Shown here in pieces: positions 8,241 to 17,206 of a stretch of 64,000 nt of DNA. The position numbers were made by a program, and so were the translations under genes. The first letter of the stretch is position 1; the number at the start of each line of letters is the position of its first letter. The stretch is taken from contig PGXY01000010.1 in assembly GCA_002839375.1 (NCBI GenBank), positions 124,001-188,000 of the forward strand, read 5' to 3'. Under the pieces are notes generated by a model. It saw only the letters and a program-made list of their open reading frames with translations. It had not been told where the DNA came from and did not search any database. This DNA comes from Spirochaetae bacterium HGW-Spirochaetae-1 (GTDB lineage Bacteria; Spirochaetota; UBA4802; UBA5550).

Positions 8241-9133
8241 TGGCTTCATCAGATATCACTCGTGGAAGACCGGGTCGTCATGCAAAAACCCCGGTTGCAC
8301 CGGCGCCCCTCGTAAGTCTCCAGACCTTTACCATACGGAAAGACCTAAAAAAAGCATGCCGGGGTGGGTCATTATTACGTGAGGCCCGACTCTTCAGGCT
8401 TATGGAAGACATCCGTAAAAAGGGGTACCGGCACCTGGAGCTCGCCCGGGCGCCCTTTGATCCGGAAATATGGGAAGATATCGGCAGGGCCGCTGCGAAG
8501 GCGGAGATCAGTATCGAAAGCACCCAGATAAAGCTCAGGGAGATAGAGGCTGACCTCGGTAAAACCATAGAGATGCATCGGAGCCTGCCATGCCGCCGGG
8601 TGGTGATATCAGTCCTTCCCCTGAGACTGGCGGGCGCCGGCGCTGCGGCATACCATGAATTCGCCGGACGCCTGAACCGCCTGGGAGAGAAACTTAGGGA
8701 TTCCGGACTGGAACTGCTTTTCCATCATCATCATTTTGAATTCCTTCCCCTGAAGGACGAAAAAACGAAAACAGGCATGGATATTCTGATTAAGTGTCTC
8801 GATCCCCATCTGGTAAAGCTGGTCCTGGATACCTACTGGCTCCAGCGGGGCGGAGAAAACCCCGGAAGTTTTATCCGCCGCATCGGCGGGATGGGGCTCG
8901 CCGGGGGCGTACATCTGCGAGACTATGCTCTTACACTGAAATTCACAGCTATAAAGGCGTCGGACACCTGTGTGGGGAAGGGACGCCTTGATTTCACCGA
9001 TATTTACCATGCCTGTAACGAGGCGCGGGTCGCCTACATGGCCGTGGAGCAGGACTCCGGGCTACCCTGGGAAGACATCTCCGCCGCATATAGCCACATG
9101 AAATCAATAATTTATAACACAAGGGGGATATAG
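8240..9133 (+). CDS. Sugar phosphate isomerase/epimerase-like TIM-barrel protein
   Basis: A 297-residue protein of the xylose isomerase-like / AP endonuclease 2 TIM-barrel superfamily (IolE-like). VSLQTFTIRKDL (about residues 25-36) looks like the first strand. Candidate metal ligands appear in LLFHHHHFEF, LVLDTYW, GGVHLRDY and MAVEQDSG. Members isomerise or epimerise sugars or keto-sugars. Here the gene lies between kduI and kduD with one-base and three-base junctions, so it probably handles an uronate intermediate or a side sugar released from the polymer. The first 24 residues are poorly conserved-looking, and an internal start is possible. The specific reaction is unknown. Confidence 0.75.
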   Translation: MASSDITRGRPGRHAKTPVAPAPLVSLQTFTIRKDLKKACRGGSLLREARLFRLMEDIRKKGYRHLELARAPFDPEIWEDIGRAAAKAEISIESTQIKLREIEADLGKTIEMHRSLPCRRVVISVLPLRLAGAGAAAYHEFAGRLNRLGEKLRDSGLELLFHHHHFEFLPLKDEKTKTGMDILIKCLDPHLVKLVLDTYWLQRGGENPGSFIRRIGGMGLAGGVHLRDYALTLKFTAIKASDTCVGKGRLDFTDIYHACNEARVAYMAVEQDSGLPWEDISAAYSHMKSIIYNTRGI

Positions 9134-9136
9134 ACC

Positions 9137-9898
9137 ATGATTCTGGACACATTTAAACTTAAGGGTAAAACAGCCATCGTCACCGGTACCTCTCGGGGCC
9201 TCGGCCAGGCCATAGCCCGGGGACTCTCTGAAGCCGGGGCAAACATTGTCGGTGTGAGCAACGAGAGTTCCCAGGAGACCGGTTTACTAATCGAAAAGAA
9301 CGGCGGCCGGTACCTGGAACTCCAGGTGGACCTGAGAACCACCGCGGGGATACCGGGAATCATAAGTGAAGGACTCCGGGCCTTCGGCTCCCTGGATATC
9401 CTGGTGAACAACGCCGGCATCATCCGGCGCAATGACGCCCTGGACTTCACCGAGGAGGACTGGGACGCTGTCATGGACATCAACCTGAAAAGTCTCTTCT
9501 TTCTCTCCCAGGCGTCGGCCCGGCAATTCGTCATCCAGGGCCGGGGGGGCAAGATTATCAATATCGCCTCCATGCTGAGCTACCAGGGGGGTGTCCGCGT
9601 CGCCTCCTACACCAGCAGCAAGAGCGGCGTCATGGGCCTTACCCGTCTCCTGGCCAACGAATGGGCAAAACACAACATCCAGGTGAACGCCATCGCCCCG
9701 GGATACATGGCCACTGAAAATACCGCACCCTTGAGGGCCGATGAAAAACGGAGCACCGAGATACTGGACCGAATCCCGGCGGGCCGCTGGGGAGTTCCCG
9801 AGGATCTCCAGGGAGCGGCGGTTTTCCTTGCCGGCTCCGCTTCCGATTATATCAACGGGTTTACCCTGGCCGTGGACGGCGGATGGCTCGCCCGGTAA
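9137..9898 (+). CDS. kduD: 2-dehydro-3-deoxy-D-gluconate 5-dehydrogenase (KduD)
   Basis: A 253-residue short-chain dehydrogenase with the Rossmann motif TGTSRGLGQAIA (about residues 16-27), NNAG (about 91-94), the catalytic Ser in the IASMLS region, and YTSSK (Tyr/Lys). The length and the sequence NIASMLSYQGGVRVASYTSSK-like segment match KduD. It reduces 2,5-diketo-3-deoxygluconate to 2-keto-3-deoxygluconate with NAD(P)H, feeding KdgK. A GGGGGA site precedes the ATG. It is the last enzyme gene before a 160-base gap, which shows no clear terminator, so the lipoprotein at 10061 may be read through. Confidence 0.93.
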   Translation: MILDTFKLKGKTAIVTGTSRGLGQAIARGLSEAGANIVGVSNESSQETGLLIEKNGGRYLELQVDLRTTAGIPGIISEGLRAFGSLDILVNNAGIIRRNDALDFTEEDWDAVMDINLKSLFFLSQASARQFVIQGRGGKIINIASMLSYQGGVRVASYTSSKSGVMGLTRLLANEWAKHNIQVNAIAPGYMATENTAPLRADEKRSTEILDRIPAGRWGVPEDLQGAAVFLAGSASDYINGFTLAVDGGWLAR

Positions 9899-10060
9899 AG
9901 GAAGGGAAGGATATGCCGGGCAATGTACAGATTATTTTGACCTACTCCTGGTAAGGGGATTATGCATCTTTTAACAGAAGACCCCCTTAAGGAGTATCTT
10001 TATAAAAAATAATGCATTAGCAGCAAATAACCACATCATAAAAAACTTGGGAGGGGAGAA

Positions 10061-12262
10061 ATGAAAAAAATAACTCTAATCATTTTGGTGCTTCTATCTG
10101 CTTTTTTTGCTGGATGCGGTACTGATACAAGCAATGACAGCGCCAAACCAGACTTTATCGCCCGGCGTACCGCCTTCATTGAAGGAACTATTAATGCATC
10201 TCCGTCAAACTGTTACACAGAGCTTATCCGCCTGAAAATGGGCATCGCCCCTGATGAAGCCACTATTCGGGGATCTCAGGGGATTGCCAAACTCAATGCC
10301 CGCGAGGATACAGCCGACTTCAGGCTGCCGGCATTTTTGGGCATTCTCTACGGGTACTCGGACTCTGACCTCATGGATGCCGCTCTCGTAGAGGACATGA
10401 AGTCTGCGGTGCTCAACTTTAAATATTGGCCCGATGAACTGGCAGGGTGGACCTGGACCTACCAGCCCTATATGGATTCGGCCTATATTTACTCCCTGTT
10501 CAATGACGGTGATTCCTCTAACGATGCCGATGCAGCAACATATCTGGCAGCGTTTAACGCGGTTGATGCCATGGATGACATGTGTTACTGGTCGGAAAAC
10601 CATTTTATACTTTTCAGCTCCGGCGCCTACCTCGCGGCACAGCTCTATCCGGATGAAACGTTCATCGCCAGCGGAGAGACCGGCTCGGAAAGACTGGCAA
10701 AATTCAAGGCCCGTATCATGCAATGGCTTGAGCTGCGGTATAAAAGCGGCTTCAGTGAATGGCTTTCCAACGTTTACTTCAATGAAGACATGCCGGCTCT
10801 TCTGGCTCTTATCGAATTGTGTGAAGACCAGGAAATTGTTCAGCTCTCCACAATGGTTCTGGACCTGATGATGGCCGACATGGCGCTCAACCAGTTCAGG
10901 GGGAACTTCGGCAGTACTCATGGACGTACCTATACCCAGAAAATGAGCGGATACTCTGACAGCACTGGAGCCGCCATGAACCTTCTATTTGGTTTGAATA
11001 ACCAGGGAACGGGAAACATGACGGCTAGCCTTCTGGCCATGAGTGAAAAATACCGGCTGCCACGGGTAATCTATGAAATGGCCAATGATCTGGATCGTGA
11101 GTATTTTATTAATAAACAGCGCATGGGGATAAAAATCGAAGAGGCGGAATCACAGTGGGGGCTCAACTGCAGTAATCTGACCGATATTGAGGACGGCATG
11201 ACTCTTCTCACACTGGAAGCCTACGCACACCCGCTCACCATTGATCTTTTTAAAAAAATGCTGGATGACTATTCATGGTGGGGAAACAGTATGTTTTCTT
11301 CATTCAAGGATTCCCGTTTGTTGCTGGAGCACCCTGAATTTACAGGCACCTACCTGGGTTTTGATCCGACACCGGGCGGAACCGATACCCTTCCTGAACT
11401 TGCCGCAATCGCTGAACCTGACCTGACTCGAAACATGAGAACCGAAGTGAATATCTATACCTACCGGACACCTGATCACATGCTCAGCACCGCCCAGGAC
11501 TGGAGACCGGGATACGGCGGAGACCAGCAATCAATCTGGCAGGCGACACTGGGCATGGACGCCACCTGTTTCACCACACATCCCGGTATTGATGATTCCT
11601 CTATCACCGGCAATCCTTCGCCAAGCTACTGGACGGGATACGGCACACTCCCGCGTGCCATCCAGGTAAAAAATGTCGTTATTTCCCTGTATGACGTAGA
11701 TGCCACGACAATGTTCTACGTTACAGGACAACCCCTGTACACCCATGCATATCTTCCCAAAGGTAAATATGATGAGGCTGTTAAGGACGGCAATTGGTTC
11801 TTCGCCCGGAAAAATGACGCCTACCTTGCGCTCTATTCATCGGATGCCGCAGCGGACTGGGTGACAAATACCGATGACGCAACGAAGGGAGGACAGTACG
11901 AGATCAAGGCGAGTGGTGAAAAAACAATCTGGATCACCGAGCTTGGCCGGGCTGCAGATTACGGCGATTTTGAATCCTTTAAAACTGCCATAAGAAATGC
12001 GGCCCTCACCGTTGATGCTGATGCTCTCACCGTGGACTACACATCACCCTCACAGGGAAACCTGGTCATGGGATGGACAGGAGCCCTGACACAGAACGGT
12101 GTCGCAGTAAATGTGAACGGCTACGGCAGGTATGATAATCCCTGCAGCACATCTGATGCCCCTGGCAAAGATATGAGCGTCGTGAGCTTCAGCCTTAACG
12201 GGGAATCTTTGGAACTCGATTATAATAACAGGACAAGAGTAGTAAGCAGTTATCTCTACTAA
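10061..12262 (+). CDS. Exported lipoprotein, candidate polyuronide lyase (paralogue of 2891-4801)
   Basis: A 733-residue protein with a lipoprotein signal peptide (residues 1-19, lipobox FAGC) and therefore anchored in the cell envelope. Family unrecognised. It shares many collinear blocks with the cytoplasmic protein at 2891-4801, including MCYWSENHFILF (about 180), YLAAQLYP, GFSEWLSNVYFNEDMPALL, RTPDHMLSTAQ (about 468), GDQQSIWQATL, FTTHP and PSYWTGYG, separated by extra loops. As the only exported enzyme-like product of a locus for unsaturated uronides, it is the best candidate for the extracellular depolymerising lyase. This is inference from context. GGGAGGGGAGA precedes the ATG. It is followed by a terminator-like hairpin. 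Confidence 0.65.
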   Translation: MKKITLIILVLLSAFFAGCGTDTSNDSAKPDFIARRTAFIEGTINASPSNCYTELIRLKMGIAPDEATIRGSQGIAKLNAREDTADFRLPAFLGILYGYSDSDLMDAALVEDMKSAVLNFKYWPDELAGWTWTYQPYMDSAYIYSLFNDGDSSNDADAATYLAAFNAVDAMDDMCYWSENHFILFSSGAYLAAQLYPDETFIASGETGSERLAKFKARIMQWLELRYKSGFSEWLSNVYFNEDMPALLALIELCEDQEIVQLSTMVLDLMMADMALNQFRGNFGSTHGRTYTQKMSGYSDSTGAAMNLLFGLNNQGTGNMTASLLAMSEKYRLPRVIYEMANDLDREYFINKQRMGIKIEEAESQWGLNCSNLTDIEDGMTLLTLEAYAHPLTIDLFKKMLDDYSWWGNSMFSSFKDSRLLLEHPEFTGTYLGFDPTPGGTDTLPELAAIAEPDLTRNMRTEVNIYTYRTPDHMLSTAQDWRPGYGGDQQSIWQATLGMDATCFTTHPGIDDSSITGNPSPSYWTGYGTLPRAIQVKNVVISLYDVDATTMFYVTGQPLYTHAYLPKGKYDEAVKDGNWFFARKNDAYLALYSSDAAADWVTNTDDATKGGQYEIKASGEKTIWITELGRAADYGDFESFKTAIRNAALTVDADALTVDYTSPSQGNLVMGWTGALTQNGVAVNVNGYGRYDNPCSTSDAPGKDMSVVSFSLNGESLELDYNNRTRVVSSYLY

Positions 12263-12297
12263 TAGCTGTTGGACCAGTCAACATAAATCCTTTCTAT

Positions 12298-12332
12298 CAG
12301 GCGGGGGCGTTCCCGGGAACAAACCCCGCCTG
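12298..12332 (+). terminator. Terminator-like hairpin after the uronate locus
   Basis: CAGGCGGGG pairs perfectly with CCCCGCCTG, and the loop holds a second perfect palindrome GTTCCCGGGAAC. A short T-rich tail (TTTCTCG) follows on the plus strand. It lies 35 bases after the lipoprotein stop and ends the plus-strand locus before the convergent GH13 gene. Confidence 0.6.
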
Positions 12333-12466
12333 TTTCTCGTGCTTCTCAGGTCCATCGTAGACTTTACGAGGGTTCGGAACAGGAAAATATCCGATGCAAT
12401 GATTTCATTTAGTCAATATTTCAAATAGTATTTTCCTCAAAAATTAATATGCACCCTTGTTTACGG

Positions 12467-14104
12467 TCATAAATTTCCGATTTTTTCCAGTATTGTCGCC
12501 TCATAGGGCGAAAGAGGGAAGGAAAGATCGGTCAGATGTTCACGGAGGAATCGATGCGTGGAGAAAATTACTTTCCATTGTCCGCGTTCATGGATGTGAA
12601 CTTTTTTCGGCTTTGGAGAGAAATTCAAAGCCACAAAGATTTTCTGCCCGCTGCTTTCGCGTATATAGCCAATAATGGAGTCTCTACCCTTTACCAATGG
12701 TTCCCAGGTGCCGCTATGCATCGCCGATTTTTCTTTGCGCAGATGAATGAGGGAGCGGTAAAAATTCAGCATGGAATACGGGTCGTGCAGATTGTTTTCC
12801 ACGTTCACTTCACGGTAGTCCTCGCATACGGGGAGCCATGAGCGGTTTTTACTGAAACCGGCGTTTTTATCACCGCTCCACTGCATGGGGGTTCTGGCCG
12901 GATCGCGTCCTTTGAAAAAGGGCCAGTACTTCTTTCCCAGGGGATCGTGAAGGTCCTGGCGGGTAAGCCTGCTGTTTTTCATGCCGATCTCTTCTCCATA
13001 ATAGATGAAGGGAGTTCCCCTGAGAGTCATGAGCAAAACTGCGGCCACGCGGGCCCTTTTCATGGCATCGATTCCGCCGCCGAAGCGGCTCATACTGCGG
13101 GGCTGATCATGATTGGAAAGAACATGACAGGGCCATCCTTCCATGGGAATGGCATGCATCCAGTTGTTGATTGCATTGAAGACCTGGCGTGAATTCCAGA
13201 ACCGGTAGATTAGGGAAAAATCAAAGGCAAGGTGCAGTTCGTCCATACCGCTGCCGAGATATAGGGCCGAAAGCTCCGGGTCTCCGGGAGGCATGGTGAA
13301 TATTTCCCCAACGGCCATCCTGTCGTCATATCCGTCGAGAAGGATTCTCAGTTCTCTGAGTATGTCATGAGTCTCAGACCTGTTTCGGTCATAGCGGTGC
13401 TTCTGCAATTGGTGGGGGCGGAAGGAAGGGGGATTATTCCTGAAATGCTTGTCCTTGATGAACCAGTTCACCACATCGAGTCTGAAACCGTCAACGCCCC
13501 TGCCGAGCCAGAATCGTATTTCGGAAAACATCGCTTCGCGCAGTTTTATGCTCCGCCAGTTTACATCGGGCTGTTCCTTCAAAAATGAATGAAGGTAGTA
13601 CTGACCGGTCATCTCGTCCCACTCCCAGGCCGAACCGCCGAAGGCCGACATCCAGTTATTGGTCGGCATGCCTTTTTTACCGTCGCGCCAGATATACCAG
13701 TCCCGCTTGGGACTCCGGCGCGAGGAGCGGGAGGCAAGGAACCACGGATGGAGGTGTGAGGTATGGTTCATAACCAGGTCCAGGATAATTTTTATCCCGC
13801 GTTGGTGTGCCTCTTTCAGAAGATGGTCAAAATCTTTCATGGAGCCGAAAATGGGATCTATTGAACGATAGTCGCTGATATCATACCCGAAATCATACAT
13901 GGGAGAACAGTTGATGGGAGAAAGCCACACGGCGTCAATGCCCAGATCATGAAGATAGTCAAGTTTCATGATTATTCCTGGAATATCTCCCACACCGTCA
14001 TCATTGGAATCGTAAAAGCTTCGGGGATATATCTGGTATATGACTCCATGTTTCCACCAGATTCGATTTTCTTTCATCATACGGAACCGGCCTGTGTCAT
14101 TCAT
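12467..14104 (-). CDS. GH13 alpha-glucosidase (oligo-1,6-glucosidase type)
   Basis: A 545-residue cytoplasmic GH13 enzyme. The typical opening WWKHGVIYQIYPRSF (about residues 16-30), DLVMNHTS, GFRLDVVNWF with the nucleophile Asp, VGEIF with the acid/base Glu, and LSNHDQPRS with the transition-state Asp are all present. Family members (MalL, trehalose-6-phosphate hydrolase, alpha-glucosidase) cleave alpha-1,4 or alpha-1,6 glucosides; the exact substrate cannot be read from the sequence. The start overlaps the stop of the upstream PHP/glycosyltransferase gene by four bases (ATGA), so translation is probably coupled. A second Met ten residues later is an alternative start. The pairing suggests shared alpha-glucan or glucoside metabolism. 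Confidence 0.88.
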   Translation of the reverse strand: MNDTGRFRMMKENRIWWKHGVIYQIYPRSFYDSNDDGVGDIPGIIMKLDYLHDLGIDAVWLSPINCSPMYDFGYDISDYRSIDPIFGSMKDFDHLLKEAHQRGIKIILDLVMNHTSHLHPWFLASRSSRRSPKRDWYIWRDGKKGMPTNNWMSAFGGSAWEWDEMTGQYYLHSFLKEQPDVNWRSIKLREAMFSEIRFWLGRGVDGFRLDVVNWFIKDKHFRNNPPSFRPHQLQKHRYDRNRSETHDILRELRILLDGYDDRMAVGEIFTMPPGDPELSALYLGSGMDELHLAFDFSLIYRFWNSRQVFNAINNWMHAIPMEGWPCHVLSNHDQPRSMSRFGGGIDAMKRARVAAVLLMTLRGTPFIYYGEEIGMKNSRLTRQDLHDPLGKKYWPFFKGRDPARTPMQWSGDKNAGFSKNRSWLPVCEDYREVNVENNLHDPYSMLNFYRSLIHLRKEKSAMHSGTWEPLVKGRDSIIGYIRESSGQKIFVALNFSPKPKKVHIHERGQWKVIFSTHRFLREHLTDLSFPLSPYEATILEKIGNL

Positions 14105-16761
14105 GCTGAAAGGTCAAGGTCAATAAGGAGTTTTTCTATGATAGAGTCCGCATTATAATCACGGGCCCGTTTAAGTGCGGCTTTATTAAAACCCTGGTTG
14201 CGCTTTTTATTGTTCAGCAGGCCGTTTATCTGTGCGGCCATTTCTATGCGATTGTTGACAACGAAACCGTTGATATTGTTCTGAATTATATCTTTCGGTC
14301 CCTTGGTCCGGTACGCCGCCACGGGGCAGCCGCAGCTCATCGCCTCCAGCACCACGCATCCGAAGGTGTCGAATTTTGATGGCAGAATGAGCATGTCCGC
14401 TGCCGAATAGTACTCCGGGAGCCTGTCGTGATCAACCCATCCGAGGAAGATGCCTTCGGGCAGGGCTTCTTTGAGTTTTTTCTCGGCAGGGCCTGTTCCG
14501 GCTACGGCAAGTTTCGCCTTCGGGTGGACGGCCCTGATTTTATCAAAGATATAAGGAAGTTCCATGACTCCCTTTTCTTCGCTCACGCGTCCCGCGAAGA
14601 GAAGTACCGGATCATTTTCCGCCACACCGAAGAGTTCGGTTTTTTTACCCTTTTTCGGTGTGAATATATCCTCGGCCCAATGCGCCGTGAGAAATACGCG
14701 GGATTCGTCAAAACCCATGGAGCTGCCCGTGAGCCACTTCCGCTGGTCCGTGTTGAGAACGAAAAGACCGTCGAAGCCCCGGTAAAAGGCCCGGATAAGA
14801 CGTCTTAGCCTGTCAGTATTCTGCTGGTCAAAGTTTAGGACCTGGCGCGCGAACATCATCCAGTCCGTGTGTACATAGAAGTGGGCCGGTACGGTGTAGG
14901 CGTTTTTAAGGAACAGGGCCACCAGTCCCATGGGGCCTTCCGTGGAACACATGATGCGGTCGTATTCTCCAAGTTTGAAAATCTGGTGGATGTCCAGCAT
15001 GTTGGGGAAGCGGAAGGGCTGATTTTCATAAAAGGGAAGTTTGAATTCCGAAACGGGCGGTACCACTATGAGATGATCACCGGGCTCCAGTGTACTGCTG
15101 CAGACCAGGAGGTCAATGGGAAGGTCGCGTTTCCGGATTTCATCCAGCATGGATTTAAGCACCATGGCCACGCCGTTATTATCCTCGAAGGTGTCAGTGA
15201 GCCATAACATGCGGTGCGGATGCTTGAAGGCGTTCAGTGAATCCGAAAATTGACTAAGAAGGGGGCGTGAATTGTAGAGGACCCGGGCACTGGTAAAATA
15301 GGACCCCAGGATTACGCCCGAGGCCAGGGAGGGGAAGCTGAGGCTGTCAAGGAAGCTGTTGAAATCAACGCTGCTCATGTGTTTTCCGTTACCCTCGCAA
15401 CTGCTTTTTTGATCCAGGATTTTTCGTATGGAAATGGGAAGTTCGAAGTGATCAATCAGCTCATTGAGGTTTTTCTGTACCAGGTTTTCTGTTTCATTCA
15501 GTTCCCCCAGTTTTGTAGTAAGACGGCTGAAGAGAATATCGTTGAGGCTGGTATAAATTTTCCGTATGGATGCGTCAAAGGCCATGGCAGTGCGATCCTG
15601 ATTGTCGCGGCGCATTTCGGCCATTTTTGTTGCCTCATTAAAAATATCTTTGTAGACCCGGGGAACCATGAGGCGCTTGGCAAATCCCGGGACCCGTCCG
15701 CTGAAACAGTCATGGAATATCCTGAGAAAATTTATTGTAACCTTGTGCCTTTTGAGTTCCATGAAGGCGTTGGAAACAGCGAAGGCCAGCATTTTATCCG
15801 AAGCGTCCCCTTTGTGGAGAAGCATGCGAAGCAGGCCCGGGTCCTCCATGTTGAGGCCGATCTGGCAAAAATAGTCGAGAAACGTGACTGCCATTTTCTC
15901 GAAATCATTGTGGGAACCATAGGGGGCCATATCTCCGTTTTTAATGGCTTCCAGGGCGAGTTTTGATCTGCTTAAAATTTTCAGTTTCTCACTCAGATCC
16001 GGTATGTACAGCCTGGTTCCAGTCTGTCCGGCAAATATGCCCATGTGGCTGTCCGATCCCCCTGAAAGGCTTTTTTTGTAGGGGTCGCGGCAGTATCGAT
16101 CCGGAGCTAGGCGGTGTTTTTTTGCCAGGTCATCGATTTTTGAAGTGGTGAGCGTATCAACCCATGTCTTCACCAGCATATCCTGCCATGTGTCACGCTG
16201 ACCGTTTATTGCCTCGAAGCGCTCAAATATCAGCGCCATTTTTTCGAAGAATTCCATGGGCGGGAGCCCCTTTGCCTTGTAATGGTAGAGGGGATGGGCC
16301 CAGATGGTGGGAATGTCGTGTTCAAATGTATATTCCTGGAATTTGTATATGTCGCGGCGCAGTTTTTCCAGTTCTATTTCCTGTTTCGGCGTGAACCCGT
16401 AGGTAAGGATATGAATACCCACCTTGAAGTCCGGAACTGTACAGCTGAATTCTGCCCCTGTAACCACGTCGTGTCCCTTGTCCCGCAGTTCATAGCAGGA
16501 ACGGGCATTGTTATGGTTCGTGACCGTAAAGGTGTCGCAGCCATGGTTCTGCAACGTGGTCAGCAACTGTTCCGTGGAGAGCCAGGTTTCGGGCACTCTC
16601 AGTATCCGTCCCAGTATTTCATCGGGGACATTGCTGTTGTGGTCGTGACAGTGCAGGTCAATGGTGAGGGTGTTTTCCACGGGAAAACGGTTTCGCTGTT
16701 CAGTGAGATAGCTGTCCAGTGCCGTAAGGAGAGTTTTGTTAAAAGTCTGGTTGAATTCCAT
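14101..16761 (-). CDS. PHP-domain / GT4 glycosyltransferase fusion protein
   Basis: An 886-residue two-part protein. The N-terminal ~270 residues form a PHP phosphoesterase-like domain: DLHCHDHNS (about 35-43), TNHNN, GAEFSC, WAHPLYHY and GGSDSHM supply the usual metal-binding His/Asp/Glu set. The C-terminal half is a GT-B glycosyltransferase of the GT4 type, with LLFAGRVSEEKGV, LAVAGTGP and the late FDTFGCVVLEAMSCGCPV motif carrying the conserved Glu. The middle ~230 residues are not recognised. No membrane segment is seen. The protein probably transfers a sugar in the cytoplasm, with the PHP part perhaps acting as a phosphatase on a related product. It is the first gene of a two-gene unit with the GH13 enzyme. 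Confidence 0.8.
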   Translation of the reverse strand: MEFNQTFNKTLLTALDSYLTEQRNRFPVENTLTIDLHCHDHNSNVPDEILGRILRVPETWLSTEQLLTTLQNHGCDTFTVTNHNNARSCYELRDKGHDVVTGAEFSCTVPDFKVGIHILTYGFTPKQEIELEKLRRDIYKFQEYTFEHDIPTIWAHPLYHYKAKGLPPMEFFEKMALIFERFEAINGQRDTWQDMLVKTWVDTLTTSKIDDLAKKHRLAPDRYCRDPYKKSLSGGSDSHMGIFAGQTGTRLYIPDLSEKLKILSRSKLALEAIKNGDMAPYGSHNDFEKMAVTFLDYFCQIGLNMEDPGLLRMLLHKGDASDKMLAFAVSNAFMELKRHKVTINFLRIFHDCFSGRVPGFAKRLMVPRVYKDIFNEATKMAEMRRDNQDRTAMAFDASIRKIYTSLNDILFSRLTTKLGELNETENLVQKNLNELIDHFELPISIRKILDQKSSCEGNGKHMSSVDFNSFLDSLSFPSLASGVILGSYFTSARVLYNSRPLLSQFSDSLNAFKHPHRMLWLTDTFEDNNGVAMVLKSMLDEIRKRDLPIDLLVCSSTLEPGDHLIVVPPVSEFKLPFYENQPFRFPNMLDIHQIFKLGEYDRIMCSTEGPMGLVALFLKNAYTVPAHFYVHTDWMMFARQVLNFDQQNTDRLRRLIRAFYRGFDGLFVLNTDQRKWLTGSSMGFDESRVFLTAHWAEDIFTPKKGKKTELFGVAENDPVLLFAGRVSEEKGVMELPYIFDKIRAVHPKAKLAVAGTGPAEKKLKEALPEGIFLGWVDHDRLPEYYSAADMLILPSKFDTFGCVVLEAMSCGCPVAAYRTKGPKDIIQNNINGFVVNNRIEMAAQINGLLNNKKRNQGFNKAALKRARDYNADSIIEKLLIDLDLSA

Positions 16762-17002
16762 TGGGTCTCCGCATTTGTTAAAAAAGTATAAAGATTTATT
16801 AAAAGTCTTTATTTACCTGATAAATAATTCTTTTATGTCATGATATTCTCAGGGAAATATGAAGATTTCGTGAATTTTATCCAGGGATCTTTGTAAAAAG
16901 ATGCGGGAAAATATCTTTTGTATTGCATTTTTCCATTGCATTTTTTTTATTGCTATACAAGAGATAAGATATTTTTGAAAAATATGCAGGGGTATGGGGC
17001 TC

Positions 17003-17206
17003 ATGAAGGTAACGGCTGATATGACAGTGGCAAATGTTCTGAAGCAATCGAAGAAGGCTGCCGAGGTGTTCAGGAAATATAATCTTTACTGTATCGGCTG
17101 TAAAGGGGCTGCCGAGGATACCATCATGAAGGTGGCCGTCAATAACGGAATTGATGTGAAGGTTTTTGTCGAAGAACTGAATAAGGCCATGCGACCGGGA
17201 TCATGA
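17003..17206 (+). CDS. DUF1858-type redox-disulfide protein
   Basis: A 67-residue protein resembling the DUF1858 / hybrid-cluster-associated disulfide domain: it begins MKVTADMTVANVLKQ and carries the CIGC motif (about residues 28-31) followed by an acidic-helical region and a late LNKAM. The two cysteines may form a redox-active disulfide or bind a metal; the actual role is not established. An ATG at 16994 is in frame, but AGGGG sits too close to it and fits 17003 better. The stop overlaps the rsmD start by four bases (ATGA), so the pair is translationally coupled. Confidence 0.8.
   Translation: MKVTADMTVANVLKQSKKAAEVFRKYNLYCIGCKGAAEDTIMKVAVNNGIDVKVFVEELNKAMRPGS

Noticed and set aside
9899-10060. 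Possible riboswitch or terminator between kduD and the lipoprotein gene
   Set aside because: Only a six-base AAGGGG/CCCCTT pairing with a long loop was seen, with no T run and no conserved aptamer pattern.
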